Assembly (NCBI GenBank): GCA_018697195.1
Contig: CM031860.1
Location: forward strand, 61,706,509-61,770,508
DNA from: Certhia americana
Taxonomy: Eukaryota; Chordata; Aves; Passeriformes; Certhiidae
DNA length: 64,000 bases
Direction: 5' to 3'
Part shown: positions 23,901 to 34,612 of the stretch, piece by piece
Position numbering within the stretch: the first letter of the stretch is position 1
Layout of the letters: every line of letters starts with the position of its first letter
Position numbers and translations under genes: made by a program
Notes under the pieces: model-generated
What the model was told of the DNA's origin: nothing
Database searches by the model: none
The model's input: only the letters and a program-made list of their open reading frames with translations

Positions 23901-26900
23901 GATATGGTGGCTATGGTCTCTCCTAAAGGGTTACTTTTAGTTCTTGGGAGAAGAGAGAGAGGGAGTGAGACATAAAAATTACACATACATGGAAACCAAA
24001 ATATTGATTAAGAAGCTGTGACTCACCTACTGATGCTTCATTTATCTCTTTCCTTCCCAAGGGAAGGATACTGAGAAAAAAAAAATGTGCAACATAGATC
24101 CAATCCCATCTTCAATAGTTTTGCCATGGTGGATGTCATTAACTCCCAAAATACCAAAAATAATTGCTCTTTTGCTCTTGTTTTTAATTACCCAGCTGTT
24201 CTTCAGCTCGTGTAGAAGACACAGATATATTTTGCTAGTCTCAACAAAAATAGCCAAATGAACATTTCCACCAAATGAAAAGTTTTTGATGAAGTGCATT
24301 TTTCCCTTTTATTTTTTGCTATTCATTGTATAAATAATCTAACACACACTTCATAAGGAATTGAAAGAAGGGCTGAAAATCCCCCTTTTATTTTTTTTTT
24401 TTTAAATGAAATTTTTTTATACTCTTAATATTTCTTTTCTGCTCGAGTCCATATCTTAGGGAGAAACTCTGCTGACTCGGTGATGTTTGATATTGTTATC
24501 TGACCATTTCACACCAACGCTTGAATCTGGGTCTGGCTATCTGACTTTAAGAATCCTTTCTTAACCAATGCTTTTGCTTTTCTTGTGACTGGTGCCCTCC
24601 TGTGCCACCCTAAATAAAGTCTTAGAATGAGACTTTCATATCACATGACTGGAAATGCCTACAAATGTAGATATCTACATATGAGGCAGGCATTTAAATT
24701 TTGTTTGTACTCATTGGGATGACATAGCCACTACTTGAGTGCAATTCATGTGGCCTAATTTGGATGTCTTCATTAGGATGAAAGGAATTGTGTCCTAGAA
24801 AAGTCCACTTCTTCCTCTGGCTGTAAATGGAGTGACTACAAAAAGATTAAATGAAGTTATACTTGTAAATATCTCAAGTTTAGCAATATAAAGTTAACAT
24901 TTTCCATTTTCTACTGTTCTTTAATAATTCATTTAAAGTTATTTCTTCTCTTTTTTTCTGGCATAAAAATTTTAAACACAACCCACCACTTCTTTCCCAA
25001 AGACACATTTTTCCAAATAATTTTTTTTACATAATCCCTTCTGCTCATGAATCTTTTGCTCACATCCATCTAAAAAATGACTCTCAGAAGGAATGCACTG
25101 CTCATTTTGTAATTGGATACAAGATCTAGTCAGATGAGTTTTATCTTTTTTTTCATTTTTTGTCGTAATTATATTTATAGCAATTATAATTATACCCTTA
25201 TATTTCTCAGCCTTATTGTTTGCACTCAGTCCTTTGCCTCCAGCCTTACAATAAACACAGGAAGTCCAACTGTCTGCATTATCTCATAGCCTGTTGCCTT
25301 CCTCTCCATCCTCCTGACAGGTTCTTGCTCTAAAGTATTCAAAAACATTCAGACAGTAATTCAAAGAATCAACCTCTACTTTATTCCAGCCCTACAACTT
25401 CAGGTCATATGTGTAAAACAATTCTGCAATTGCCTCTTTCCCCTTTTGAATCACTAAATAGCCTTTTATGAAATGAAACTGAAACAGGAAGATAGCAAAT
25501 TGCAGAAGTGACAAGCAGTCACTTTGGTAAATCTCACATGGCATTTTTATCTCATTTCATATTTTACCATTATTTATCTGGTGTGGTACATGCTTTCCCT
25601 TATTAATTTGTCTATGTTTCTCCAACAAAAGATGAACCTCCATCATTTCAGGGAGTCCATTTGTATGATTGTTGTAAACCATTTTTACTTCATCTGCCTA
25701 CTGGATAAGATTTTTTTAAATCTCATGCTCTTTAACAACTTTGATCTCTCCCAGCTGGTTCTTCACCCCAAAAGCATTCCTTCAGCATCCTTTCTTCCTC
25801 CTGAGAAAGTATATAATTAGTTTCAACATTTGTCCAGTGTTTTACTGTTTCCAGCAGTGACTGCAGGTCATAGTCAAGGCCAGATACATGTCTTAAACAC
25901 TTAATATCAGACATTTTCTCTTTTATTTTCAATTTAATACGCAAGATCTTCCACTATCCATTCAGTGGGATCTTTCCTTAACATTTCTTCAAGTTTATTC
26001 TTTTTTTTTTTTTTTTTAAATGTGTGGGGGAATCATTCTGATAAATGCAATGAATTCCAGGCATTCCAGGTCCTTTCCAGTTGATACTTGTACACAAACC
26101 CCTTGCACACATTTGTATGGAAGCTTCATGGATCTCATGGATCTTAACTAGCCTTAGTCCCAAGTAGTTTCATTTAGACTGATTCACCCCTTTGTTGGCA
26201 CTTTATGTACCTTGGACAGTGCTGGCCTCATATGGACTACAATATAAAAATTGATTTTAAAGGCCAGACATCAAAGGGAACAGTTTTAAGTCCTGCCAGA
26301 CTAAGCCATGTGAGATTAGAAATCTTTTGAAATTAATGAAAAGAATCCTACAAGCCTGGCCAAATTTGGGATCATGGTCTCTGGCGTGTCAAAGTAAATA
26401 TATACACAGTTATGTGTATATAATGTTTTCTGAAGTCCCAAGGTGAGATTTTTACCTGGAAAAGTCTTTTTATCTTCTTAAATTTGAAAGTGGAAAGTTG
26501 TAGTCCTCCAGTATGTATCACATGAAGAAATGATTTGTGATGTTCTAAAGGCCTCCTGCATCTGCAGGAATACTTGTTATGGATTATTTACAAGTTTTTT
26601 ATCTATGTATAATGGCCAATTTTGCAGCTGGAATTCCTTCAGAGACCTCTGGGGTGGTCAGACTTTTCACCCACGTTAATGTTAATTAACATATATGAGC
26701 ATACAAGCCATGCCTATCAGTTGCTTTAAGTACAGCAGGAACTGCTTGACAAAATTTTAGTGATAGCTGAAAATTTCTATCTGAGTCCTGATACCCTGCT
26801 ATGCCACATGGGGCAAATTTAGTTTCATCTTGCTTCTTACTTGCACTATCTTCAGAAGACTTTTGTGATTCTGATTATTGACCAGCCTTGACTAGGGGCC

Positions 26901-28375
26901 TATTTTGGCTTTGACTTTTCTGCTTGCCAACCAAATCAGAGCTCTTTGGCAAACAAAACCTTTATTCAGCCAAGACTGTTGGCTCATGGAGCTCCTCCCT
27001 AGGGAGTATTTGATTATAAACTCAATAAACAGCTGTCAAGGAAGGAGCATTATTTATTTATTGTGTTTGTTGCTGTACTGAATTTTCCAGGTAGCTCTCT
27101 CTGGGAGCTGATGCAGACTCCATCCTGGCTGTAAACACATCTGTGATCAGTCTCACCCTTGTAGAAGTTTGTTGTGAGATTCCATGGTACTTCAAGAGAG
27201 CTGGGTAATGTGTGTGGGGAGAGCAGTGGAGTAAATGGAAAGGGTTGAGTCACATGTGAGGTATTTCAGAGAGATGCATCCTTCAGGAGGAAACTGGAGT
27301 GTGGTAAGGGCACAACCAGCTCTATTCAGACACATTTTCTGAGGTGTGTAAGTGACCTCAGTGCACTCCAGGAACTGTATCCAGACTGCTGTGTGATGCC
27401 ATAAGGATCTCTGTAAGGAGCTCCGAGGATATGTCCCCTGGGATGTGCTCATGGTTTATTGCAGCAGAATGGTGTCAGCATGGCCACTGACTGAAGTGTA
27501 AGTCTTAGAGGAGTGTGAAAACACATTCTGAGGGGTTGATAGGAGCCAATTACAGAAATACAGATGGCTTACAGAAAGCAAAGTTGTGGTTGAGTTCTGT
27601 CCTAAACTGAAGTATTATCAAGTCCTTATATTATGCTACAGCAGTTAAACATATATTTAACTTTTCCACTGTCTGCTCAAGCAGCAATGGAGATGGAAAT
27701 GATACCTTATTCTATTTTCTGTGAGAACTGTCTCAAAGGTAAAGCAGAGTACAATGGTTACTTTTTCTGAGATGAAATGTGACTGACTGACAAAAGATTA
27801 AGCTTTTAAGCTTTTGTGTCTAACTTGAAAAGTAAGAGTAATTACTTTGAAGCCAAGAAAACATTCATATTTTTAAAGCCTTTATTATACTGAAAACTGA
27901 GAACTTAGCCCAAGGATCATGGCTGAACAGCTGAGTTTCCTGTAAGTAGTGTCCATATGCAGTCAGTCAGGGAGATTTCGTGTCTTAAACAAAGATTTAG
28001 ATAGGCTATGCCTCCTATGACTTTATAAACTTTGTATTCAGTAAATTCCTCAGAGAATAGTGTAGAATATAACATATGTGGTGCAAACCCCATTGTTTAT
28101 CCATGACATCTTTCTGGATGTTGTAATAGCCCTTGGGGGCAGCAACAGAAGTTGCATCTCCTGCTCATGGCAAGTTCAGAACTTGGAAACTGCTCCACAG
28201 TGTTTAATGTGCAGCCAACCCAAAGCCTGTGACTCTGGAGCATCAAATAGGCAATATGACAATAGCTAAAGGACTGGGCGAACAGACTTCACAAATTAGC
28301 ATATGAGCCATAATAAATCTTGACTTATTTTTTTGAAATAAAGAAACTCTAAAAAGGTGGCTGGAAATCATCTAG
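20972..28375. other. Long unique AT-rich stretch, nothing recognised
   Basis: About 7.4 kb with no recognisable gene or transposon. T-runs occur near 23260-23273, 24391-24404 and 26001-26017. An open frame on the minus strand at 24042-24299 ends near a donor-like site at 24026 but carries a stop just before it. NFI-like half sites (TTGGC, GCCAA) cluster near 26880-26950. Nothing else rises above background. Confidence 0.55.
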
Positions 28376-28559
28376 TCACAGAATAACAGAATGTTTGGGG
28401 TCAGAAGGGACCTTAAAGACCACCTAGTTTCAACCCCCTGCTATGAGCAGGGATACCTCCCACTAGACCATGTTGTTCAGAACCCTGTCCAAACTGACCT
28501 TGTGCACTTCCAGGGATGGGGCAGCCACAGTTTCTCTGGGCAACCTGAGCCAGGGTTTC
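28376..28559 (-). mobile_element. CR1 LINE, 3' fragment, antisense (older subfamily)
   Basis: On the + strand it reads TCACAGAATAACAGAATG, AGAAGGGACCTTAAAGACCA, CTAGTTTCAACCCCCTGC, CTCCCACTAGACCATGTTG, ACTTCCAGGGATGGGGCAGC and TTTCTCTGGGCAACCTGAGC. This is the reverse complement of a CR1 3' end of the 'CTAGTGGGAGG' type. It abuts a second CR1 in the opposite orientation. Both carry their own 3' ends, so this is two insertions rather than one internally inverted element. Confidence 0.93.
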
Positions 28560-28773
28560 ATGAACATTAGAAAGAATCTCTTCATGAGAGGGGTGGTCAG
28601 GCATTGGAATGGGTAACCCAGGGAGGTGATGGAGTCATTGTCCCTGGAAGTGTCCAGGGAAAAACTGGACGTGGCACTCAGAGCTCTGGTCTGGCTGACA
28701 AGGCAGGGATTAATTGAAGGTTGGACTTGATGACCTAGGAGGCATTTTCCAATCCTAGTGATTCTGTGATTAA
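28560..28773 (+). mobile_element. CR1 LINE, 3' fragment (different subfamily)
   Basis: It reads CATTAGAAAGAATCTCTTCA, TGGTCAGGCATTGGAATGGG, a 'ggaggtgatggagtcattgtccctgg' type block, TGGACGTGGCACTCAGAGCT, GGTTGGACTTGATGACCTAG and TTTTCCAATCCTAGTGATTC. This is the CR1 subfamily with the 'GTGGCACTTAGGG' body, unlike the other copies here. The terminus is shortened to ATTCTGTGATT. Confidence 0.93.
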
Positions 28774-28800
28774 TTTTGTTTTGAAAACAATCACTAGGAT
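28752..28800. repeat. Perfect 12-bp inverted repeat at a CR1 3' end
   Basis: ATCCTAGTGATT at 28752-28763 is repeated in inverted form as AATCACTAGGAT at 28789-28800 with a 25-base loop. The left arm is the CR1 tail, while the right arm lies outside the element. The loop itself contains the near-palindrome GTTTTGAAAAC. A small hairpin could form, probably created by a local templated event. Confidence 0.8.
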
Positions 28801-31800
28801 CTCAAAGAAAAATGCTGATATATACCTCCAATACTGATAGAAACCAAGATACCAATTCAAACTCTTTAGTATATTCAATAATAAAGCAGTTCAATATCTC
28901 TGCAATGAAATTTATAGCATTTGTGTCCAAAATGAGTTTAAAGTTGCATAAAATTTGCTCCTGTCTCAAAATTCTAGTTTCTTTTACAATACCTAGTGTA
29001 GAACTTTACAGACTTTGTGTACTGGAGTTGCTGCTTTCAGTGTGGACTGAAATATCTATTACTTGTTTTAAAGCTTCTTCCAACAGTGCTCTACAGAGAC
29101 ACTCAATGTAACTGCAAAAAAATAGCTCCTGATGTAGAAATGCAGCAATCATGTCAGCACAATGTTGTTCCTGAACTAATGTTCCTGCTTCAATGAAGGC
29201 AGCCTTGTTCTGCTCCCAGAACATGAGCTGAGGTTGGTGCACAGACCTGAAATGGGCAGGTTTGGGAACTTGCATTAAGTGAGAAATATTCTGTCTTCAG
29301 AGCTTCAGAGCCTGATGTAGATAGAGAATTATTTATACATTGTTTAGAAAGAACCTCTAGAAATCTTCACCCTTTGGATCAAAGTAGGACTGTGGGCAAC
29401 CATGAACTGTATAACTGGTAATTCTACCTAGCCAAGCCTAAAAGTTTGAGGGTGGAGATTTCAGTCTCTTTGAACAACCTCTTCCTGTGCTGCATGAAAT
29501 GACCTGAAATTCACTAAAGCTTTAGCTCAAGATGAGATTTGACTCCTACTCCAGCCATAGTAATTCTCAGGCCCTTGCCAGCAGGGAGTTCCCAGTCTTT
29601 GCAGAGCTCTGTGCAAGATTTTGGGGCATTTCCCAGCTTACATGAGAAAACTTCAGTTTCTCCTTGGTGGACTTTGCAAATTGTCTCCAGGCTAACAAAC
29701 TCAGTTGGTCTGAAACTCTACATTTTGGTACCTCAGCCTCTTCCCATAATTCAGCATAGTCTGCAAGTTTGCTGAAGGTTCACTCTGCCCCATCATCTAG
29801 ACTGTGGCTGAGGAAATCAACAGTTTGGGTAACTGTTGCATTCAGGACTACTGCCACTGCTAAATTAATCTCACTTTCCTTAAAGCCACCTAAACGCTCT
29901 CATGAATTAGTTAAAAAAATACTCTTATTCAATTCTTAATTTATGAAAATTATCTGTATCCCTCTGTGTTTAAGGCAGATCTCATTAACATACAATGAAG
30001 AAAAGCAAAGCATCGCCTTATGTGAAAGAAGAATTCCTGTCACTCAATTTTGTCACTCAGTTTCTTCAACAGAATTTTTTTGATTTATTTATATGGCTAA
30101 TTACTTACATAATTTTGGCAAATATTTTGCTGGTGACTCTCCACAAGAAAGACTTTTCTGCTGTACTGCCCAGTTTTAAATTATGAAAATAATATACCTT
30201 AAGAAATATCTAGGATTATTTGCTACAGTGTAAGAGCAGGAACATAAAAGTGAACAGTGGAACAAGTTACCTTTCACAGGTGTTATTGATTCCAGAAATC
30301 CAAACAATGAAAATATTGCATAGAACATCTACTGCAATAGAATTCAGCAGCCTCAGCTGGTATGGGATTGATTAAATATTAAAAAGAAAGGAAAAAAACC
30401 CAGTCAATCAAAGCACCTGTAGATCTAATTTTTTTCCCCTCATTTGAAGCAACACTAAGATCAGGGAAGAAATTTTGCATTTAATACCATTTAAGTGCCA
30501 AACTTCCAGATATTTGCTGTGGGAGTCTTATCACTTAATATTAGCTGGATGTAGATATTCATACCTGAAGTGCTCACCAAAGTTTCTCTTTTCATCTGCT
30601 TTATGGTCTGCATAAGTGTTTGATGTGGGAGCCAGCCTAGCCATTACTAGTGAGCTACACCAAGTGCAATAAAGTTAATTTACAAGGCACTCAGCTCTAG
30701 TATTTCCACCTGATTTCAAACTCCAGAAATGCTCTGCATCACCACAGGTAGCAGCAACCCCTTCAGAAAAAACAGACACATCTGAATGTCCATAAAACAG
30801 TCATGTCAGTTTGGTACCAAGAAATCTGGGGATGATTATAATCTGTCATAACTTGAGCAGACAGACCAGGCAGCAAACCACCATCCAAGTTTAAAATTGA
30901 CAGTGCTGAATTGCCAGCACTCCCATTATTACCAAAAAAAGTGCACTTTCCACTCTCACATGGACAGCCCTCCTGAGCCACATCATTTCTAAGAGCTCCC
31001 ACTTTGGTAATGCTTAATTCCCCATTGGGAACTTAATGGACCCTTCCAGTCTGCACCAGCTGAGTGCCAGTGGGGTGTGACATCCTGGGCATTGAAACAC
31101 AGCTTGCAAAGAACATGCTGTTCTCGATAAAATTCAGCCCCTGAAGGCAGATATCTAAATGTGTTTTCAGACTCCTTAATCGGTGGTACAATTCTCTCTG
31201 TGTGTATCAGTCCCCATGGGGTACAGGTGCTGCCAGAGATAAAATCAAGTGGTGAGGTCTCAGAGCAGACAGGACTGACGAAGCAGGTACATCAAGAAGT
31301 GCTGGCTGACTGCCTTCTGCCTAATCTATTCCCTTTTTAAAAAGACATAATAAAATTCATCCATTCACAGATGTTATAAATCTTAAGCAGGTCTTACAAT
31401 AACAGTGCAGTTTGTCACTGACAGTCAAAAAAGTTTTTCTTGTTACAAAAATCCTTGCTATGATTTGAGGTCTGTAGTATGCCTGTTAACAATTATAATA
31501 ATATTAAATTTAAATCCAAAGTTCTTCAGATGAACTTAGCTTATTGGTAAGTTGGAAATATTAACGTTTACCACTGTGCAGAATTTTCTAAAATACTGTA
31601 AAACTGAGACAGCCAACGCTGGATGCTGGCATAGCTCATATTGACACTTCAGTAGTTGTGAATATAAGAAAATAAACAGATAAATAAATAATTTTATACA
31701 CCTAAATTTGAGCAGCTTCACAGAAGTCAACACACATCTGTCTTTGTAACAAGCAAAGAAGTGAGGGCACTGGAAAGTGAAGAGCTAAATTTGTAAAAAA

Positions 31801-32182
31801 TCTTGAGAAGTTCAGCATTTCTGAGAGCATGAAGAGAACTGCAGCGAGAGTGAAGGGGACTGTGGGATAAATAAAATTGGCCATCATATTGATTAAAGGA
31901 GCAAGTTGTTTATTTTTGCCTTGGACTCCTGGAATGATAAATGTAGGACTCTGAAAAGTGGCAGAACAATACCATTTGCTTAAAGGCAGCGTGGGCAATG
32001 GGTTAAACAGAAAGATCTCTGCACTGATAGAAAGGAATGGCAATTAAGGTCCCATAGCATGACTAATCACACACTACAGAGCATAGAGAGAGGTAATGCA
32101 TGGTTCCAATGCATATTTAGTGAGCAAGAAAGGCTGTTTTCATACAGAAAGCCCAGTTTGGAATTCAGAAGGTGGGGGCTAA
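28801..32182. other. Unique DNA, weak exon-like segment on minus strand
   Basis: No repeat family is recognised. On the minus strand TTTTTTTGCAG ends at 29112 and is followed by an open stretch to TAA at 29006-29008 (see that entry). Other open frames (30763-31002 and 31702-32043, minus) are unrecognised and have no supporting signals. Confidence 0.45.
29006..29111 (-). other. Candidate minus-strand terminal exon (weak)
   Basis: Reading the minus strand, CTGACAT (branch-point-like) is followed about 40 bases later by CTATTTTTTTGCAG, ending opposite 29112. The next 34 codons are open to TAA at 29006-29008. The predicted piece begins YIECLCRALLEEALKQV and ends SSTQSL. The open frame also continues upstream of the acceptor to 29275, so the splice site is not needed to explain it. 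No family is recognised and no partner exon was found. Chance is a serious alternative. Confidence 0.15.
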
Positions 32183-32240
32183 GTTGCAGCTCTGCCACTG
32201 ATGTGTTACTTGCTGCCTTCCTGATTTAAGTCTCTCTAAC
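32183..32240 (+). mobile_element. Decayed ancient SINE (MIR-like) fragment
   Basis: CAGCTCTGCCACTGATGTGT, then TGCTGCCTTCCTGATTTAAG and TCTCTCTAAC, resembles the tRNA-SINE/MIR order CTCTGCCACTGAC...TGTGACCTTGGGCAAGTCAC...CTCTCTG. The match is short and degraded, and only about 58 bases can be followed. Confidence 0.35.
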
Positions 32241-34368
32241 AACAACCTTTTTATCCATCCTCATAACTTCTGTGGTGACACTTATGACCTTTCACACAAG
32301 TCAGGACCTGACTTTAAGAACTTTTAAAATGTGGATCTAAAGCAGATTCTAATCTGAAGGAAATAAACCTCTGTAACACAGGTTGGGAAGTACAGGGAAA
32401 TATTGGTGGTTTATTGTTCTGCGAGGGAGGCAGGACTTCTTATACATCAGGACCTCCACTGAGATTTCTCAGAAGTATCAGGACAAAGGGAAGTCTCAAA
32501 GGAGGTTTTGATCACAGACAATGGAAAGAAAAGGTGTTTCTTCTCAGCATTTTCCCAATGGAAAAATCATGAACATCCATAACTGCAAACTGAACAGGAT
32601 GGAAATGGATGTTTGTGCAATGGGTAAGACAAAAGTGGGAATCAATTTCTGAATACCTAATCACAGAGAGCAGTAGAACGGCGATAACGAAAGAGTTTGA
32701 GATAAAGGGCTTATCAGATGTACCAGACACACATGGGGACATGTACAGACAAGTGTGCAAAAGCCGAAACAAAAAGGTGAGCTGAACAAAACCAGATTCA
32801 TGTTGTCAAGGTCAGAGAAAATACAAAACGGAGATGCAACAGCTTGGGAGGCTGGAAAAGGCTTTTTCCTATGTCTTATTTCTATTTAGATTGTAAAACC
32901 TCTCATGTAAGACCACTTTCTGGCTTTGAAATGATTTTTACTTTTAAGTGAAAAGCTGGTTTTTTAGCTGCTAGACTTGGATTTGCAGTTTTTACTTGCC
33001 ATATATTTTTTTTCCCTTATTTCAAGGCATAGAAGCACTGTATTTCTGGGTGGCATGTTGGCCATCTCAAATATAAGCATGAAGAAAGAAGGTTTGCATC
33101 TGGAGTGGCAGCTGCAATACAGGAGTGAAAACAAAGGTTCTGGATGTTCACACCCTCGAGCTCTCTGGTTTTATTTTTCCTCCTTCTTTACAATAGAGTC
33201 TTAAAAGATTGTGTATGTGAGGCATGAGGTCACAGGGGTCCTTCCTGTCCCATTTATTTCTTCCCATCCCACTTTCTCCAGCCATGGTCATCAGCATCTG
33301 TGGGCTGAGGATGTGTAGGTTGTCACAACTGTGTATTTAGAACTGTGACACTGAGATAGTGATGATGTGGAAATAAATTACCAAATATGTTCATACTGAG
33401 TTATCTTTCCATATCTGTGCAGCAAAAAGCAATTTCAAAAGTCAGCAAGAAAAGAGAAATTAGATAGTACCTGCATTTGAAACTCAGGCAAAGTTCACAA
33501 ATAACATATGCATCCTAGGTTGTGGCAGTGTGGAGGTCAAAGGGAAGATAATTTTTCTTTAATTTTTAATGTAAGACATTTGATGCATTATAAAGATTGT
33601 GAAACAGCATGTGCACCAGTCTATATTTATGTTAAAATATATAAATGGACGTAACTAAATTTTGATACTTGCATTATCTCTGTCATCTATCATTTTATCT
33701 GACTGGAAATGAAAAGTCTTCCTTCCCCAGTTGTACCAGCTCTGAATACAAATACAGTGAGAACTTAAATTGCAGTTAAGTAGAAGATTTTCATCTACAA
33801 TCCTTGACCCTCCCAGTGCCTGTGCCAAGCCACACCCTTTCCTATAGAATTATGGAACACTCATTTTCAGCGTAAATTGTAATTTTTTTTCTTCTTTAAG
33901 GACGAAAAGAAAATAAAGCAGAAATAATGTAAAAATAAAAAAAAAGTGGGAATACAAAGGAGATTAAGACAGGAGTGAGTTAAACGAGAAGCAGAGAGAA
34001 GTACAAGAGCAGGAGCAGAGCTGAAGATTTGTAGGACAGAAAAGGTGAGTGCAATAATGAGCCCCTCAGCAGGCAAAAACCTGCCCTGGATTGTGAGTTA
34101 CTCAGAGCAGCTCCAGGAATCTGAGACCCCAAGCTGGACTACTCTGTATGCTTCCTGCTACACCAGTACCAAGATTGCACTTCCAGCTCCCAGCTGCTTC
34201 ACTGCAGTGCTGGGGATTCAGTTCTGGGAGAAGAACCAAAATATTTGGCTGTGTATGTGTGTGAAAAGCACAGTGAGTTCCTTTTTCATCTCTGTGAAAA
34301 ACTGTGAGAAGGGAAAAAAGAAAAAAAAATCAAGGCAATGTAATCAATCAGCAAACTGTCTTGCTGTG
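32241..34368. other. Unique DNA with an unsupported splice-bounded segment
   Basis: No gene is recognised. A T-rich acceptor-like tract (TTTTTTTTCTTCTTTAAG, ending 33900) is followed 144 bases later by a strong donor AAAAG|GTGAGT at 34044/34045. The segment between has stops in all frames and an A-rich core, so it could only be a non-coding exon. Confidence 0.4.
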
Positions 34369-34612
34369 TGTGCTGGTTTTGGCTGGAGTAGAGTTAATCT
34401 GGTGTGGGGCTGTGTTTTGGGTTTGGATGAATTCAGGGTTTATGATACAGAGAGGTTTTTTGTTATTGCTGAGCAGGATTCCTGCAGCCAGGCTGGGGAG
34501 GGGCTGGGAGGAGACACAGCCAGGACAGGTGACCCCAGCTGAGCCAAAGAATATTCCAGACTTTATGGCATCATGCTCAGGATAGAAAGTGGGGGAAAGA
34601 AGAGGAAGAGGG
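34369..34612 (+). mobile_element. Partial endogenous retrovirus LTR (avian ERVL-like)
   Basis: It begins TGTGCTGGTTTTGGCTGGAG and AGAGTTAATCTGG, then GGGGCTGTGTTTTGGGTTTG, a 'gagaggttttttgttattgctgagcagg' type block, GGGAGGAGACACAGCCAGGA and TGACCCCAGCTGAGCCAAAG. It continues with AATATTCCAGACTTTATGGC, ATCATGCTCAGGATA and a GGGGAAAGAAGAGGAAG tail. This is the 5' (U3) part of an LTR family common in bird genomes. Several internal deletions are visible and the rest of the LTR is missing, with no internal viral genes. It is an inert fragment. Exact family assignment needs a repeat library. Confidence 0.85.

Noticed and set aside
24026..24299. Minus-strand exon candidate ending at a GTGAGT donor
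   Set aside because: The best frame hits a stop about 15 bases before the donor and the upstream acceptor is weak, so it cannot be a coding internal exon.
31702..32043. 113-codon minus-strand frame
   Set aside because: The composition is what AT-rich random sequence gives, with no start context, splice signals or recognisable motif.
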